Source: Nonomuraea dietziae (GTDB taxonomy: Bacteria; Actinomycetota; Actinomycetes; Streptosporangiales; Streptosporangiaceae). From it: a stretch of 64,000 bases of DNA. The translations under genes and the position numbers were made by a program. Shown one piece after another: positions 36,632-45,167 of the stretch. Each line of letters begins with the position of its first letter. Position 1 is the first letter of the stretch. The notes below the pieces were generated by a model that made no database searches, was not told the DNA's origin, and saw nothing but the letters and a program-made list of their open reading frames with translations. The DNA lies in assembly GCF_014195505.1 (NCBI RefSeq), contig NZ_JACIBV010000003.1:186001-250000 (forward strand), given 5' to 3'.

Positions 36632-37279
36632 TCACTCAACAGGCCGCGAGTCGGCGGCAGTGAACGCCTGCAGGAAGGTGTTCACGGCCGCGCGAGAGAG
36701 GCCGCGCAGTTCGGTAGTGGGAACGTGGCGCGTGCCGAGGCGTGCGCGTTTGTCCATCGGGCCGGTCAGCAGGGCGAAGAACTGTTCGGCGGCCAAGAGC
36801 GGATCGGGAGTGTGCAGGTGCCCCGTGATGGTCAGGCGGGCGAGCCTGTCGGCCAGGGCTTCGGTGATACGGTCGGCCGCGCGCGTGTGGATGATGTCGA
36901 GCAGGTCGGGGAACTGGTTGATCTCAGCAGACAGCAGCCGGCGTAGTGCCCAGGATCGCTCGTCGCAGTAGCACCGGAGCAGGCGGAGGCCGACGCCTTC
37001 GAGGGTTGCGCGAAGATCGTGCCCACCATCTGTGAGCTGGTGGACCGCAGCCAGGTTGTCGGCCAGCGCCTGGTCGGCCGAGGCGGCGATGGCCTCACGG
37101 AGCAGGGTCTCCTTGTCACCGAAGTGGCTGTACACGGTGGCCTTGGCCACACCCGCCTCCCCCGCGATCACGTCCACACTGGCTTGGGCGTATCCCGCAC
37201 GGGCGAAAACGGCGAACGCGGCAGCGAGCATCGCCTGCCGCTTGTCGATCCGTCCACGCCCCGCGACGGCTGCACTCAT
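36632..37279 (-). CDS. TetR-family transcriptional regulator
   Basis: 215 residues, full length. The N-terminal HTH (about 12-58) reads RQAMLAAAFAVFARAGYAQA, SVDVIAGEAGVAKATVYSHF and GDKETLLREAI. The C-terminal domain has GVGLRLLRCYCDERSWALRR, EINQFPDLLDIIHTRAADRI and DPLLAAEQFFALLTGPMDKR (TetR C-terminal AefR-like type). ATG at 37279. No obvious target gene is adjacent. It is the intact member of a set of three related sequences in the window, the others being C-terminal remnants at 2759-3127 and 34278-34500. Confidence 0.9.
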   Translation of the reverse strand: MSAAVAGRGRIDKRQAMLAAAFAVFARAGYAQASVDVIAGEAGVAKATVYSHFGDKETLLREAIAASADQALADNLAAVHQLTDGGHDLRATLEGVGLRLLRCYCDERSWALRRLLSAEINQFPDLLDIIHTRAADRITEALADRLARLTITGHLHTPDPLLAAEQFFALLTGPMDKRARLGTRHVPTTELRGLSRAAVNTFLQAFTAADSRPVE

Positions 37280-37740
37280 GGCGTCAGCATACGCGAGGGC
37301 CCGTAAGAGCAGACTTGTGAGTCTGGCCGAAGAGATTGCGCCGGGATTCGCTCAGCCGATCTTGTGGCCGCCGTGCTCAGCGGCTCCTCCCGCGAAGACG
37401 ACCTGGTCCTCGAGGCACTGGCGCAGGCTGTCCATGCATGCGCCGGGACGTCTGCAGTGCGTCATGGAGATCTCCATGCTGAAGACACTGGCCGGAAGCA
37501 GCGCAGTCACCATCGAACGTGCCCGAGGAGGAAACCACTGGTCACCACCGTGTTCGTGCCAGAGCCGTCATGGACAGACCCTGTCAGGACAAGCACGCGA
37601 CCTGGACGGGCGGCGAATTCCACTTCGCCGCCCGTCTTGGGGATGCCGATCTCGGCTGCGATGACGCCGGGCGGCAGAGCTCACCCTTGGGCCCATGCCG
37701 ACGCCATTTCCGCCGGTTGGTTGGCAGAGGAAGGAGGGCC
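37280..37740. other. Stretch without a recognised gene
   Basis: Upstream region of the TetR gene followed by low-quality frames. A minus-strand frame (about 37560-37680) containing IPKTGGEVEFAARPGRVLV has protein-like character but no family or start. Probably debris joined to the aldehyde-dehydrogenase remnant that follows. Confidence 0.3.
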
Positions 37741-37940
37741 CTAACCGGCCTGCCGCACGTTCTTCGATGTTCCCGCGACTCTCGCTGGACTGGTGAGGAC
37801 CTGCAGTTCGGTGAAGCGGTGAAGACCCCATGGGCCGTTGGTCACGCTGATTCCGCTGTGCTTATGGCCGCCGAAGGGCAGGTCCGGGCGCAGGCCGTTG
37901 TCGTGTGGCAACTGGGCGAAGCTGGTCTCGACGACGGTCA
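37741..37940 (-). pseudogene. Aldehyde dehydrogenase C-terminal remnant
   Basis: SFAQLPHDNGLRPDLPFGGH, KHSGISVTNGPWGLHRFTEL and QVLTSP correspond to the C-terminal end of the aldehyde dehydrogenase fold (PFGGxKxSGxG...GLxxFTExK). A TAG at 37741-37743 ends it naturally. Everything upstream of about 37940, including the catalytic cysteine, is missing, and the sequence there switches to an IS3 remnant on the other strand. Confidence 0.7.
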
Positions 37941-37957
37941 GCCGCGTGCCGACACCG

Positions 37958-38062
37958 ATCTTCGAGTGCCTGGAGATCTTTCACAATCGGCGACGGCATA
38001 GCAGCCTGGGCATGCTCACCCCGATACAAGTTCGAGAACGCACCCACCGTGGCATGACAATC
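37958..38062 (+). pseudogene. IS3-family transposase C-terminal fragment
   Basis: LEIFHNRRRHSSLGMLTPIQ, preceded by IFEC, is the typical C-terminus of IS3-type transposases (FYNRxRxHSxLGxxTPxxxE). Only about 30 codons survive. The break point with the aldehyde-dehydrogenase remnant suggests that the insertion truncated that gene. Confidence 0.65.
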
Positions 38063-38123
38063 CAAGATCGGGAACACTCGGATTTGTGCGATTCCTTTCG
38101 CTCGTCGCAAGGTCTTTATTGAT

Positions 38124-38690
38124 ATGCCGACCGACTACGCTGTCAGGCTGCTGGGCGCGGCCATCGACTATGCCCATGAATGCGTGACGCCCGTGCGGCC
38201 GCAGGACCTGCCGAAGCCGACGCCCTGCGCTGTCGGAGATGTCGAGGCGCTGCTGTGGCGCCTGAACGACGCGCTTGAACTCCTCTACGAGGCCCTCACC
38301 GAAGCGGTGATCAGCTGGGAGCCTGTCATTCAGACGGGGGACGATCCTGTTGCCTTCTTCCACGTCCGGACGCGCAGGCTGCTGGCCGTGGCCGCGACGA
38401 GTGCGCGCCCGGACAGCCCTATCGCGATCGGTGATCGCTACCTGCCCCGGGGGCTCCTCCTTGCCGCGTGCACGGTGGAGATCACCGTTCACGCCTGGGA
38501 CGTCGCCTGGTCCTGTAGACGCGACCAGCCTGTTCCGCCGCCGCTGGCCACTGGTGTCCTGGAGCTCCTCCCTCTAGTCCTGACCACCGGTACCAGCCAC
38601 TTGCAGCATGGCCCGCCCTTACCTGTTCCCGATGGTGCCAGCCCAGGCGACCGACTCATGGCGCGGTTCGGACGGCGGGTCTCGTCGTGA
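38124..38690 (+). CDS. Maleylpyruvate isomerase-fold (TIGR03086-type) protein
   Basis: 188 residues related to the mycothiol-dependent maleylpyruvate isomerase N-terminal (DinB-like) family. Recognisable are PCAVGDVEALLWRLNDAL (equivalent to PCxxWxVxxLxxHL), ITVHAWDVAWSC (the VHxWDxA motif with a metal-ligand-type histidine) and a final SPGDRLMARFGRR. The first part deviates, the histidine usual after VxxLxxH being replaced (LLWRLND). There is no clear ribosome binding site. It ends 2 bp before the convergent sigma-factor gene. Substrate unknown. Confidence 0.7.
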   Translation: MPTDYAVRLLGAAIDYAHECVTPVRPQDLPKPTPCAVGDVEALLWRLNDALELLYEALTEAVISWEPVIQTGDDPVAFFHVRTRRLLAVAATSARPDSPIAIGDRYLPRGLLLAACTVEITVHAWDVAWSCRRDQPVPPPLATGVLELLPLVLTTGTSHLQHGPPLPVPDGASPGDRLMARFGRRVSS

Positions 38691-38692
38691 CC

Positions 38693-39649
38693 TCACGACA
38701 GAGTGCTAGGTGTGCCGAAGGAAGGAAGCAGGTCCTGCTTACCGAACACGGCAATCCGGCTGATGCCACCCGGCGTGACGGTGAGGACGGCGAGGCCGAA
38801 GGCGTCGTAGGAGCCGTCCTCACCGCGTAGGTAGGCGGCAGCGGCGGGCTGCCCGTTGGCCTGGACGGCAACCATCCGCCAGGTTCCGGGAGAGCCCAGC
38901 ACCCGGGCGAGGTAACGCAGGCAGGTGTGCAGCCCGGAGAACCACGTGGAGTACCCGACCATCTCCAGCGCGGCGTCCTTGCGCAGGGCCCGCTCCAGAG
39001 CCGCCAGATCCGCCTTCTCGAAGGCGGTCATGTACTGCTCCAGCAGGTCCTGGGCATCGTGCTCGGTGAGTTTCTCGTGCGTGGTGTCGAGATCGGTCAG
39101 GGCCGCGCGAGCGCGCTGCAGCGTGCTCTTGACCGCGGCCACGGAGGTCTCCAGCATGGTGGCCACGTTCGCGGCGGGGAATTCCAGCACCTCGCGCAGC
39201 AGGTAGACCGCCCGCTGCCGCGGCGTCAGCTTCTGGAGGCTGGCAACGAGCGCGAGGCGCAGTTGTTCGCGCGAGGTGATGATGGAGGCGGGATCGCCCG
39301 GGCCGGCCGTGACCATCGTGTCGGGGATCGGCTGCAGCCAGAGCACGTCTCCGCTCGCCGCTTCGGGCGGGGCGTCGGGGTCGCCGCCCGCCGGCCCGAG
39401 GCCGGAGGGCAGCGCACGCCGGTTGCGTTGCTTGCGCTCGTTCAGGCAGGCGTTGGTGGCGATCGTGTAGAGCCAGGTGCGAAGGGACGAGCGTCCTTCG
39501 AACTTCTCAAAGCCGCGCCAGGCGCGCAGGTAGGTCTCCTGCACCAGGTCTTCGGCTTCGTGCACCGAGCCCATCATGCGATAACAGTGCGCCAGCAGCT
39601 CGCGACGGTACGGCTCCGCGAGCGTGGCGAACTCCTCCTGCGTGTGCAC
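38693..39649 (-). CDS. ECF sigma factor with SnoaL-like C-terminal domain
   Basis: 318 residues, intact. Region 2 (about 12-80): EPYRRELLAHCYRMMGSVHE, AEDLVQETYLRAWRGFEKF and LRTWLYTIATNACL. Region 4 (about 145-195): LTPRQRAVYLLREVLEFPAA and TSVAAVKSTLQRARAAL. The C-terminal SnoaL_2-type domain (about 210-310): LEQYMTAFEKADLAALERAL, STWFSGLHTCLRYLARV and GISRIAVFGKQDLL. This belongs to the class of ECF factors with a fused regulatory SnoaL-like tail and no separate anti-sigma factor. Several decayed relatives lie in the window (22233, 30595, 33544, 40040). A maleylpyruvate isomerase-like gene is convergent. Confidence 0.92.
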   Translation of the reverse strand: MHTQEEFATLAEPYRRELLAHCYRMMGSVHEAEDLVQETYLRAWRGFEKFEGRSSLRTWLYTIATNACLNERKQRNRRALPSGLGPAGGDPDAPPEAASGDVLWLQPIPDTMVTAGPGDPASIITSREQLRLALVASLQKLTPRQRAVYLLREVLEFPAANVATMLETSVAAVKSTLQRARAALTDLDTTHEKLTEHDAQDLLEQYMTAFEKADLAALERALRKDAALEMVGYSTWFSGLHTCLRYLARVLGSPGTWRMVAVQANGQPAAAAYLRGEDGSYDAFGLAVLTVTPGGISRIAVFGKQDLLPSFGTPSTLS

Positions 39650-39719
39650 CGTGGTCCTCTCCCGCCTGTTGTGTCGACTCTCGCTGAGCCGTACCCATGA
39701 GGACCATCCAGGGCGGTCA

Positions 39720-40020
39720 AAGGAATCGCTGCCGAGACCCGGAAGCGGGTATCGGCGACCGCTCTGTCCCTGGCGCGAAGGAGACCTTGACCTCGATCAT
39801 CTTCTCGACGTCGCCAGGTGACTGGCCTGCCGACTCGGCGCCCGTGGACACCGTCGGCAGCAAAGAGTCGGTGTCGAGCGCTGGCTCCTTTTCGGAGGTG
39901 GTGATCCAGTCGTCGCCCGCCCGAAGGGCAAACCGGGGTGGCGCCGGGCCCGAGTAGGCGAGCCAGATCGTTCCCTACCACTGGGCCACGCAACGCGAGA
40001 GGTTGTACGAATAGCGATCT
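39720..40020 (-). pseudogene. Unidentified decayed coding fragment
   Basis: One minus-strand frame reads DRYSYNLSRCVAQW, a TAG, then GTIWLAYSGPAPPRFALRA, GDDWITTSEKEPALDTDSLL and AESAGQSPGDVEKMIEVKVS to a TGA near 39718. The composition is coding-like across the stop. No family was recognised and no start is visible. Confidence 0.35.
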
Positions 40021-40039
40021 GGGTCAATGCTGCCCCGAC

Positions 40040-40160
40040 TGGGCCCTGGCGGAGCTCTCACAATGGGCTGGACAGCAGCGTCGAATCCGTCAAGAGCGCT
40101 CTGAAGCGGGCGCGGGCCACGTTGAGTGCCCACCTTTCCGAGCCTTCATGGAGCCCATGA
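40040..40160 (+). pseudogene. Sigma-70 region 4 remnant
   Basis: LDSSVESVKSALKRARATLS, followed by AHLSEPS, matches the recognition-helix end of ECF region 4 (compare ETSVAAVKSTLQRARAAL in the intact factor nearby). About 25-35 codons survive, with frame breaks on both sides. Confidence 0.55.
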
Positions 40161-40431
40161 GAGGACGGATGCTGCCGCTCTGGCGACGTTGCTGAGCAGG
40201 TCGATCACCTGGCTGCGCGAGGAATCGTCCCCTTGTAGACCTCGGCTGTGGATCGCCTGATGAGGAGAACGTGCACAAGATTGCGGTGCGTCGCCAGCCG
40301 GAGGCTCGCGTCGCCTCCGTCAGCACGATCCCTTTTCCTGGCATCGACGGTCTTCACAGAGGCGGGCGCGGTTGCTCGATCATCGCGCCCACCATGCGTC
40401 GTACCTGCCGCCTTCCCCAGGAGCTTTCACC

Positions 40432-41022
40432 GTGGACACCATCACCCTGCTTGATCGCGCACATGCCTGGAGCGCCGGACACATCGCGGCGATCAGCCAG
40501 CAACACCTGGCCGCGCCAACGCCTTGCCCGCCGTGGAACCTGCGTGAACTTCTGCATCACCTGATGCAGATACTCCTGGTCATCTCCAACGCTGCTGAGG
40601 GGCGGCCCATCGATGCCAGTTGGCGGGACAACGACGGCAAGGCGCCCGCCGTTGATGCGCTCGGCAAGTCACCGATCGCCGCCTTCGAGACCATGACCAC
40701 CCGGCTGGCGACAGCCTGGCGGAAGCCCGGCGCCTTGGACCAGACCTGCCAACTGTCCTTCGGCGCTGTGCCAGCCATGGTGGTGACTGACATCCAGTTG
40801 CTTGAGGTCGTGGTGCACGGCTGGGACATCAGCCATGCAATCGGCCGCACCGCTGTCATCCCGGATGATCTAGCCGCCGCCGTCCATGCCTTCGCCCAGG
40901 GACCTGTGATCGAGGGCAAACGTGGCACCGCCTTCGCTGCTCCCCAAGAGATCGCTGAAACGGCTTCGGCCTCTGATCGGCTCCTAGCCTTCCTTGGCCG
41001 CCGGCTCGCCCGCCGCGCCTGA
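40432..41022 (+). CDS. TIGR03086-family (maleylpyruvate isomerase-like) protein
   Basis: 196 residues from the GTG at 40432, chosen for AGGAG 8 nt upstream and the family-like start VDTITLLDRAHAW. The metal-site pattern is present: TPCPPWNLRELLHHLMQIL near residue 38, and VVVHGWDISHAIG near residue 130. A SDRLLAFLGRR tail is usual for the family. These proteins are DinB-fold, often mycothiol-linked, and mostly uncharacterised. It may be co-transcribed with the SnoaL-like gene that follows 200 bp downstream. Confidence 0.85.
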   Translation: MDTITLLDRAHAWSAGHIAAISQQHLAAPTPCPPWNLRELLHHLMQILLVISNAAEGRPIDASWRDNDGKAPAVDALGKSPIAAFETMTTRLATAWRKPGALDQTCQLSFGAVPAMVVTDIQLLEVVVHGWDISHAIGRTAVIPDDLAAAVHAFAQGPVIEGKRGTAFAAPQEIAETASASDRLLAFLGRRLARRA

Positions 41023-41226
41023 CCCACACGATCAGGGCAGGCTCAGTCAGGCGAGGGGCAGGCGGAAAGGGTCCGCCGGTCGCCGGCCGCCGAGCGGAGC
41101 AATCGTAGCGATTCCTTTTCCACAGTGGACGGTCTACATGCATGAACACGACGTTCAGCAGGCGGCGCCCACCTGGTGCGGGCCTCAAGCACGAGCGGCA
41201 CAGCCATGACGTACGAAAGGGAGATC

Positions 41227-41625
41227 ATGACTTCCCTCACACAGCCTCACATCGACCGCGAGGTCCGCGCTGTCATCGATCAGGTGTACCAAGCCTGGGC
41301 CGAAAACGACGCCGACGCTTTCGTTGTCCCCTACGCGCAGGACGCCACCGCTCTGTTGCCAGGCTCCTACCTGCCCAACAGGGAGGCAATCCACGCCAGC
41401 ATGAAAGCCGCATTCTCCGGCCCGCTCCTCGGCTCCACACCCGTCCATGAGGTGGAGGCCATTCGTTACCCCTCTCCGGACACGGCTATCGTGATCGGCA
41501 AGAGTGCGACCGTCCTGGCCGGGCAGTCCGAGCCCGTGTCGACCAGCCGCGGCCACGACACCTGGGTTCTCTCCCGATACGACGGCATGTGGCAGGTCCA
41601 TGCCTTCCACACCAGTCCCGAGTAG
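41227..41625 (+). CDS. SgcJ/EcaC-type SnoaL-like protein
   Basis: 132 residues from the ATG at 41227 (AAAGGGAG 4-5 nt upstream; an earlier in-frame ATG at 41206 is less well placed). The cystatin-like fold of the NTF2/SnoaL superfamily is indicated by REVRAVIDQVYQAWAENDAD, FVVPYAQDATALLPGSYLPN, and the C-terminal strand pair DTWVLSRYDGMWQVHAFHTS. The SgcJ/EcaC subgroup occurs in biosynthetic clusters and as free-standing proteins; no catalytic function can be assigned from sequence. Confidence 0.85.
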   Translation: MTSLTQPHIDREVRAVIDQVYQAWAENDADAFVVPYAQDATALLPGSYLPNREAIHASMKAAFSGPLLGSTPVHEVEAIRYPSPDTAIVIGKSATVLAGQSEPVSTSRGHDTWVLSRYDGMWQVHAFHTSPE

Positions 41626-41907
41626 GGGGATTGCGGCGGCGCACGCGCCTGGCCCTGCAGTCCGAAGCCGCTTCAGGGGGCCTCACGGGAGCAGCGATTC
41701 CTTCTCAGCGTGAGGCTTGTCTCAAAGGCGAAGGCTTGCCGAAACAGCGCCGCCCGCGGCCAGAAACCCTGCATACCCATACCTGTGCCAGTTACGGCAT
41801 GGGTATCGCGTGCCTGCTGCAGGCAGGCGACTACTCAAGGAAACCCACGCCGTCCTCCTTAAACGCATTCATGGTGTGACGGCGTATACCGCAAAGGAAC
41901 TCTGCAC

Positions 41908-42825
41908 ATGACAGGCAAGACTGATTGGCTGACCGAGCACTACCGGCAGGTCAACGCGGCGTTCGCGCAGAATCCGCCGATCTCGCTGGAAGAGTCCCGC
42001 GACCTCAATGACCACTGGAGCGGCGCGACCACCGAACCTGGTGGGGTCGACTATGTCGAGGTGGACGCGGGCGGCGTGCCGGCCATGTGGGCGACGCCGA
42101 AGGCCGGTGTGGAAGATCGGGTGCTTTTGTGCCTGCACGGAGGTGGGTTCATCGGCGGTTCGATGTACACCCATCGCAAGATGTTCGCGCATCTGGCCAA
42201 GGCCGTCGGTGCCAGGGCCCTCATCGTCGACTACCGCCTGACGCCCGAGCACCAGCACCCCGCCCAGATCAACGACACCTTCGCAGCCTACCGTTGGCTG
42301 CTCGATCAGGGCATCAAGGCAGAGCACATCGCTGTCACCGGCGACTCGGCAGGCGGCGGGCTCAGCGTGCAGACGATGTTGCACGCCCGCGACAACGGGC
42401 TGCCCGTCGCGGCGGCCGTGATGCCGCTGTCGCCCTGGTTCGACATCGAGAACGGTGGCCAGACCCGCACGACCAACCGGATGACGGACGTCCTGTTCGG
42501 CGGCGAGACACCGATGAATCTGGAATTCTTGGTACAGATCCTGCTGGGCGAGCACGGCGACCCCAAGGACCCGGCCATCAACGCTCTCTACGCCGATCTG
42601 GCTGGCCTGCCCCCGCTGTACATCCAGGTCAGCAGCACCGAGATGATCCTCGATGACAGCCACCGGCTCGCCACACTCGCCGAAAAGGAGGGCGTGGAGG
42701 TCAAGGTAGAGATCTTCGAAGACCAGCAGCACACCTGGCACATGGGCGCCGGCCGCGCCCTGGCCGCCGACGAGGCGATCAGGAAGCTGGCGCAATGGGT
42801 GCGCCCCCGGCTCGGCCTCGCCTGA
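41908..42825 (+). CDS. Alpha/beta hydrolase, hormone-sensitive-lipase-type esterase
   Basis: 305 residues. The oxyanion-hole motif LCLHGGGFIGGS (near 73-84), the nucleophile elbow GDSAGGG (near 148-154), and a C-terminal DQQHTWHMGAG supplying the catalytic histidine place it in the HSL/bacterial esterase family that cleaves short-chain esters. ATG at 41908, with GGAA in the AAAGGAACTC upstream. The next gene (peroxiredoxin-like) follows after about 145 bp on the same strand. Confidence 0.9.
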   Translation: MTGKTDWLTEHYRQVNAAFAQNPPISLEESRDLNDHWSGATTEPGGVDYVEVDAGGVPAMWATPKAGVEDRVLLCLHGGGFIGGSMYTHRKMFAHLAKAVGARALIVDYRLTPEHQHPAQINDTFAAYRWLLDQGIKAEHIAVTGDSAGGGLSVQTMLHARDNGLPVAAAVMPLSPWFDIENGGQTRTTNRMTDVLFGGETPMNLEFLVQILLGEHGDPKDPAINALYADLAGLPPLYIQVSSTEMILDDSHRLATLAEKEGVEVKVEIFEDQQHTWHMGAGRALAADEAIRKLAQWVRPRLGLA

Positions 42826-42971
42826 CGCCATAGACCTTGAAGCCCCTGGGCGGCCATCTTCGCCGGCCGAGATGCCCGCCCAGGCTCCCTCCCTTCCCCG
42901 TGCACCGTCCACTTGTACGACCTGGTCAGTCGACCACGCCCGGCTCACTCACTCGTTCACAAGAGGCTCCG

Positions 42972-43643
42972 ATGACGATCCACACGCATGACACCTCGAT
43001 CGCCGAGCAGGCGCAGAAACTGACGGCGACCATGATGAGCCAGGCACCCGCCGGCACGCTCAGCCCCTTCACCGCCGAACAGGCTGCACTGCGAGCCGCG
43101 GGGGTCCCGGCCGGGCTCGCCACGCTGGGATTCATGGTGCCCGACATGCCCCTCGTCGATGTCAACGGCCATGCGACGTCGCTGTATGCGATTACGGGCG
43201 GCCGGACGACCGTGCTGGTGTTCTACCGGGGGGTGTGGGGACCGTACTGCAACCTGGCGCTGCGGACGTACCAGAAGCGGCTACTGCCGCAGCTGGCCAA
43301 CCGTGGCGTGGAACTGGCGGGTATCAGCCCTCAAACCTTCCAAGGTTCGCTGGCCATGCGGCAGCAGAATGAGCTGACGTTTCCGGTCTTTTCTGACGTG
43401 GGAAACCGGCTGGCCGCCGGTCTCGGCATTCTCACGCAGCCCACGCCGGACGCCCTCGCATCCCTGGCCCGGCTGGGCATCGACGTGGCCGCCGCCAATG
43501 CCGATGGCACGGTGACGGTGCCGATGCCCACTGTCGCCATCATCGACGGCGCTCATGTTCTCCGATGGATCAGTGTCCACCCCGACTACACTTCGCGAAC
43601 CGAGGTTCCGGACATCATCGCCGGCCTCGACGCCTTGGCCTAG
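42972..43643 (+). CDS. Peroxiredoxin-like (AhpC/TSA) protein lacking the peroxidatic cysteine
   Basis: 223 residues from the ATG at 42972. The thioredoxin-like fold is clear: PDMPLVDVNGHATSLYAITG, TVLVFYRGVWGPYCNLALRT, GVELAGISPQTFQGSLAMRQ and TFPVFSDVGNRLAAGLGIL. In this family the third strand is normally followed by RGGWCPYC. Here the first cysteine is glycine (GGA codon at 43240-43242), leaving only the second cysteine. With no frameshift and an otherwise conserved sequence, either the protein uses the remaining cysteine or it has lost peroxidase activity. Confidence 0.85.
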   Translation: MTIHTHDTSIAEQAQKLTATMMSQAPAGTLSPFTAEQAALRAAGVPAGLATLGFMVPDMPLVDVNGHATSLYAITGGRTTVLVFYRGVWGPYCNLALRTYQKRLLPQLANRGVELAGISPQTFQGSLAMRQQNELTFPVFSDVGNRLAAGLGILTQPTPDALASLARLGIDVAAANADGTVTVPMPTVAIIDGAHVLRWISVHPDYTSRTEVPDIIAGLDALA

Positions 43644-43779
43644 TGCGGTGACCACGAACGTTCACTGGCTCTGATTGCGGTTTCCTTCGTTTCGGACGGC
43701 AGGCGGTCCCCGTACCCGATAGTCACGAATTTCGCCACAACAGGGCCCTTTCCTTTATTCGTATGGAGTGCTCACCGAT

Positions 43780-43980
43780 ACCGACTCTCGACCGTGCCCA
43801 AACTCATCGCAGACATGAAGGAGCCGCTCTCCACGGTCGTGCCAGTCCTCGACTCTCCCGGTGGCCGGGTTTGGGATCACCGAAGCCGCAACCATTGAGG
43901 AGGCCGTCCAACTCGTGTCGAAGACCCCATGCGCAGTTGCACAGGGTGTGGTCGAGGTCTGGCCGTTGCAGGAGTCGTAG
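43780..43980 (+). pseudogene. YCII-type remnant
   Basis: PKLIADMKEPLS in one frame and ITEAATIEEAVQLVSKTPCA with VAQGVVEVWPLQES before a TAG in the next resemble the C-terminal half of YCII proteins (pattern ATxEEAxxxxxxxP...GxVEVRPLxE). The N-terminus is missing. It is a second, decayed YCII sequence besides 33649-34056. Confidence 0.4.
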
Positions 43981-44147
43981 ACAGTGGGCAACGCGCCCCA
44001 CCGACGCCCGCCTGGCCGAGCTGATCGGCGAACGCGCCATGCGCAGCAGCGACTTTAGCCACTCTCTGGGCACAGGGGATGTCGCAGAATGCACCGTCCC
44101 TGCCACGAAAACGATGGTAGCGTGATACTAGTTAGAGTGCTTTCATC

Positions 44148-44651
44148 ATGCAAGAAATGGCGAGGCGCATGCTGGGGCGGATGTACGAAGGCGAGGACTG
44201 CGCGGCAGCGCGGGCGCTGGAACTGGTCGGTGAACGCTGGAGCCTGCTGATTCTGCGCGACGCGCTCTTCCGGCATTTCACCCGGTACTCCCAGTTTCAG
44301 AGCAGCCTGGCGATCGCGCCGAACATCCTGGCCAAACGCCTCAACACTCTGGTTGAGGCTGGGATCTTACGGACACATGCTCTTGAGTCCCGGGGCCAGG
44401 AGTATCTGCTGACCGAGATGGGCCAGTCACTCAAGCCGGTCATTGTCTCGCTGACGCGATGGGGCGATCACTGGATCGGCCCGGGACCGGTGGACATCGT
44501 GCACCAGCAGTGCGGCACAGAGGTCGAGTACGAGATCCACTGTGCCGCCTGCGGCGATGACGTCGACTTGGCGGATGTTCAGACCCGCCTGCGATCGCGT
44601 CAGCCGGCTGAATATGGGGCCAATGGCATCCGATCTGCGGGCACGGTATGA
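44148..44651 (+). CDS. HxlR-family regulator with C-terminal zinc-ribbon-like extension
   Basis: 167 residues. The HxlR winged helix occupies about residues 15-105: CAAARALELVGERWSLLILR, FQSSLAIAPNILAKRLNTLV and QEYLLTEMGQSL. A C-terminal extension with QQCGTEVEYEIHCAACGDDV (cysteines in a CxnCxxC arrangement) resembles the small zinc-binding tail of some family members. The promoter region just upstream is similar to that of the HxlR remnant at 21858. Target unknown; downstream is a convergent element gene. Confidence 0.85.
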   Translation: MQEMARRMLGRMYEGEDCAAARALELVGERWSLLILRDALFRHFTRYSQFQSSLAIAPNILAKRLNTLVEAGILRTHALESRGQEYLLTEMGQSLKPVIVSLTRWGDHWIGPGPVDIVHQQCGTEVEYEIHCAACGDDVDLADVQTRLRSRQPAEYGANGIRSAGTV

Positions 44652-44762
44652 GCGGCGACTCCTCACGCACCAGCAGTTCGACACACGTTCCGACTGCTCA
44701 TCGGCCGATGAATCGGCGGCCACGACGCCGGGTAGATGTCCGACGGCGTGGAATCGATCGCT

Positions 44763-45167
44763 TTAGGCCTTGTCTAGGGTGATCCCGAGTTCGACCATGG
44801 CGGGGGAGGGTGGCCCGCCTTCCGAGCGTTCGGTCTTCCTGCCGGGCACACGCGGCGCGAGGGTGTGCGGATCGACCGCTTCGACGGGAGCTCCCGTGCT
44901 GTAGAAGCCCTGTGGCTGCTGATCGCGGTCATGCGGCGCAAGCCAGAACACACGCCGGAGGAAGGTCCCCGAGGTCGGTGATCCCTTGGCGGCCGAACCC
45001 AGGATGGCATAGCCCACCATCCTGCCGTTGCGGTAGTAGACGGGCTTGCGGCCGCGGCTTGGCAGTCGGTCGAGGGACTGGCGGACGTAGTCGAGGTCGC
45101 GGATGTCCTCGAGCCATACCAGCTCGATTTCGTGCGTGAGGTCGTCGGGTGTGATCGAAGCGCTCAC
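44763..45167 (-). CDS. Hypothetical protein coupled to the primase/helicase gene
   Basis: 134 residues. GTG start at 45167 overlaps the primase stop by 4 bp (GTGA), so the two are translated together. It reads EIELVWLEDIRDLDYVRQSL, SRGRKPVYYRNGRMVGYAIL and GSPTSGTFLRRVFWLAPHD. No known domain is visible. Its position suggests a small accessory replication or regulatory protein of the integrated element. Confidence 0.65.
   Translation of the reverse strand: MSASITPDDLTHEIELVWLEDIRDLDYVRQSLDRLPSRGRKPVYYRNGRMVGYAILGSAAKGSPTSGTFLRRVFWLAPHDRDQQPQGFYSTGAPVEAVDPHTLAPRVPGRKTERSEGGPPSPAMVELGITLDKA

Noticed and set aside
41869..42948. 359-codon minus-strand frame opposite the esterase
   Set aside because: A shadow of the alpha/beta hydrolase gene, whose catalytic motifs are on the plus strand.
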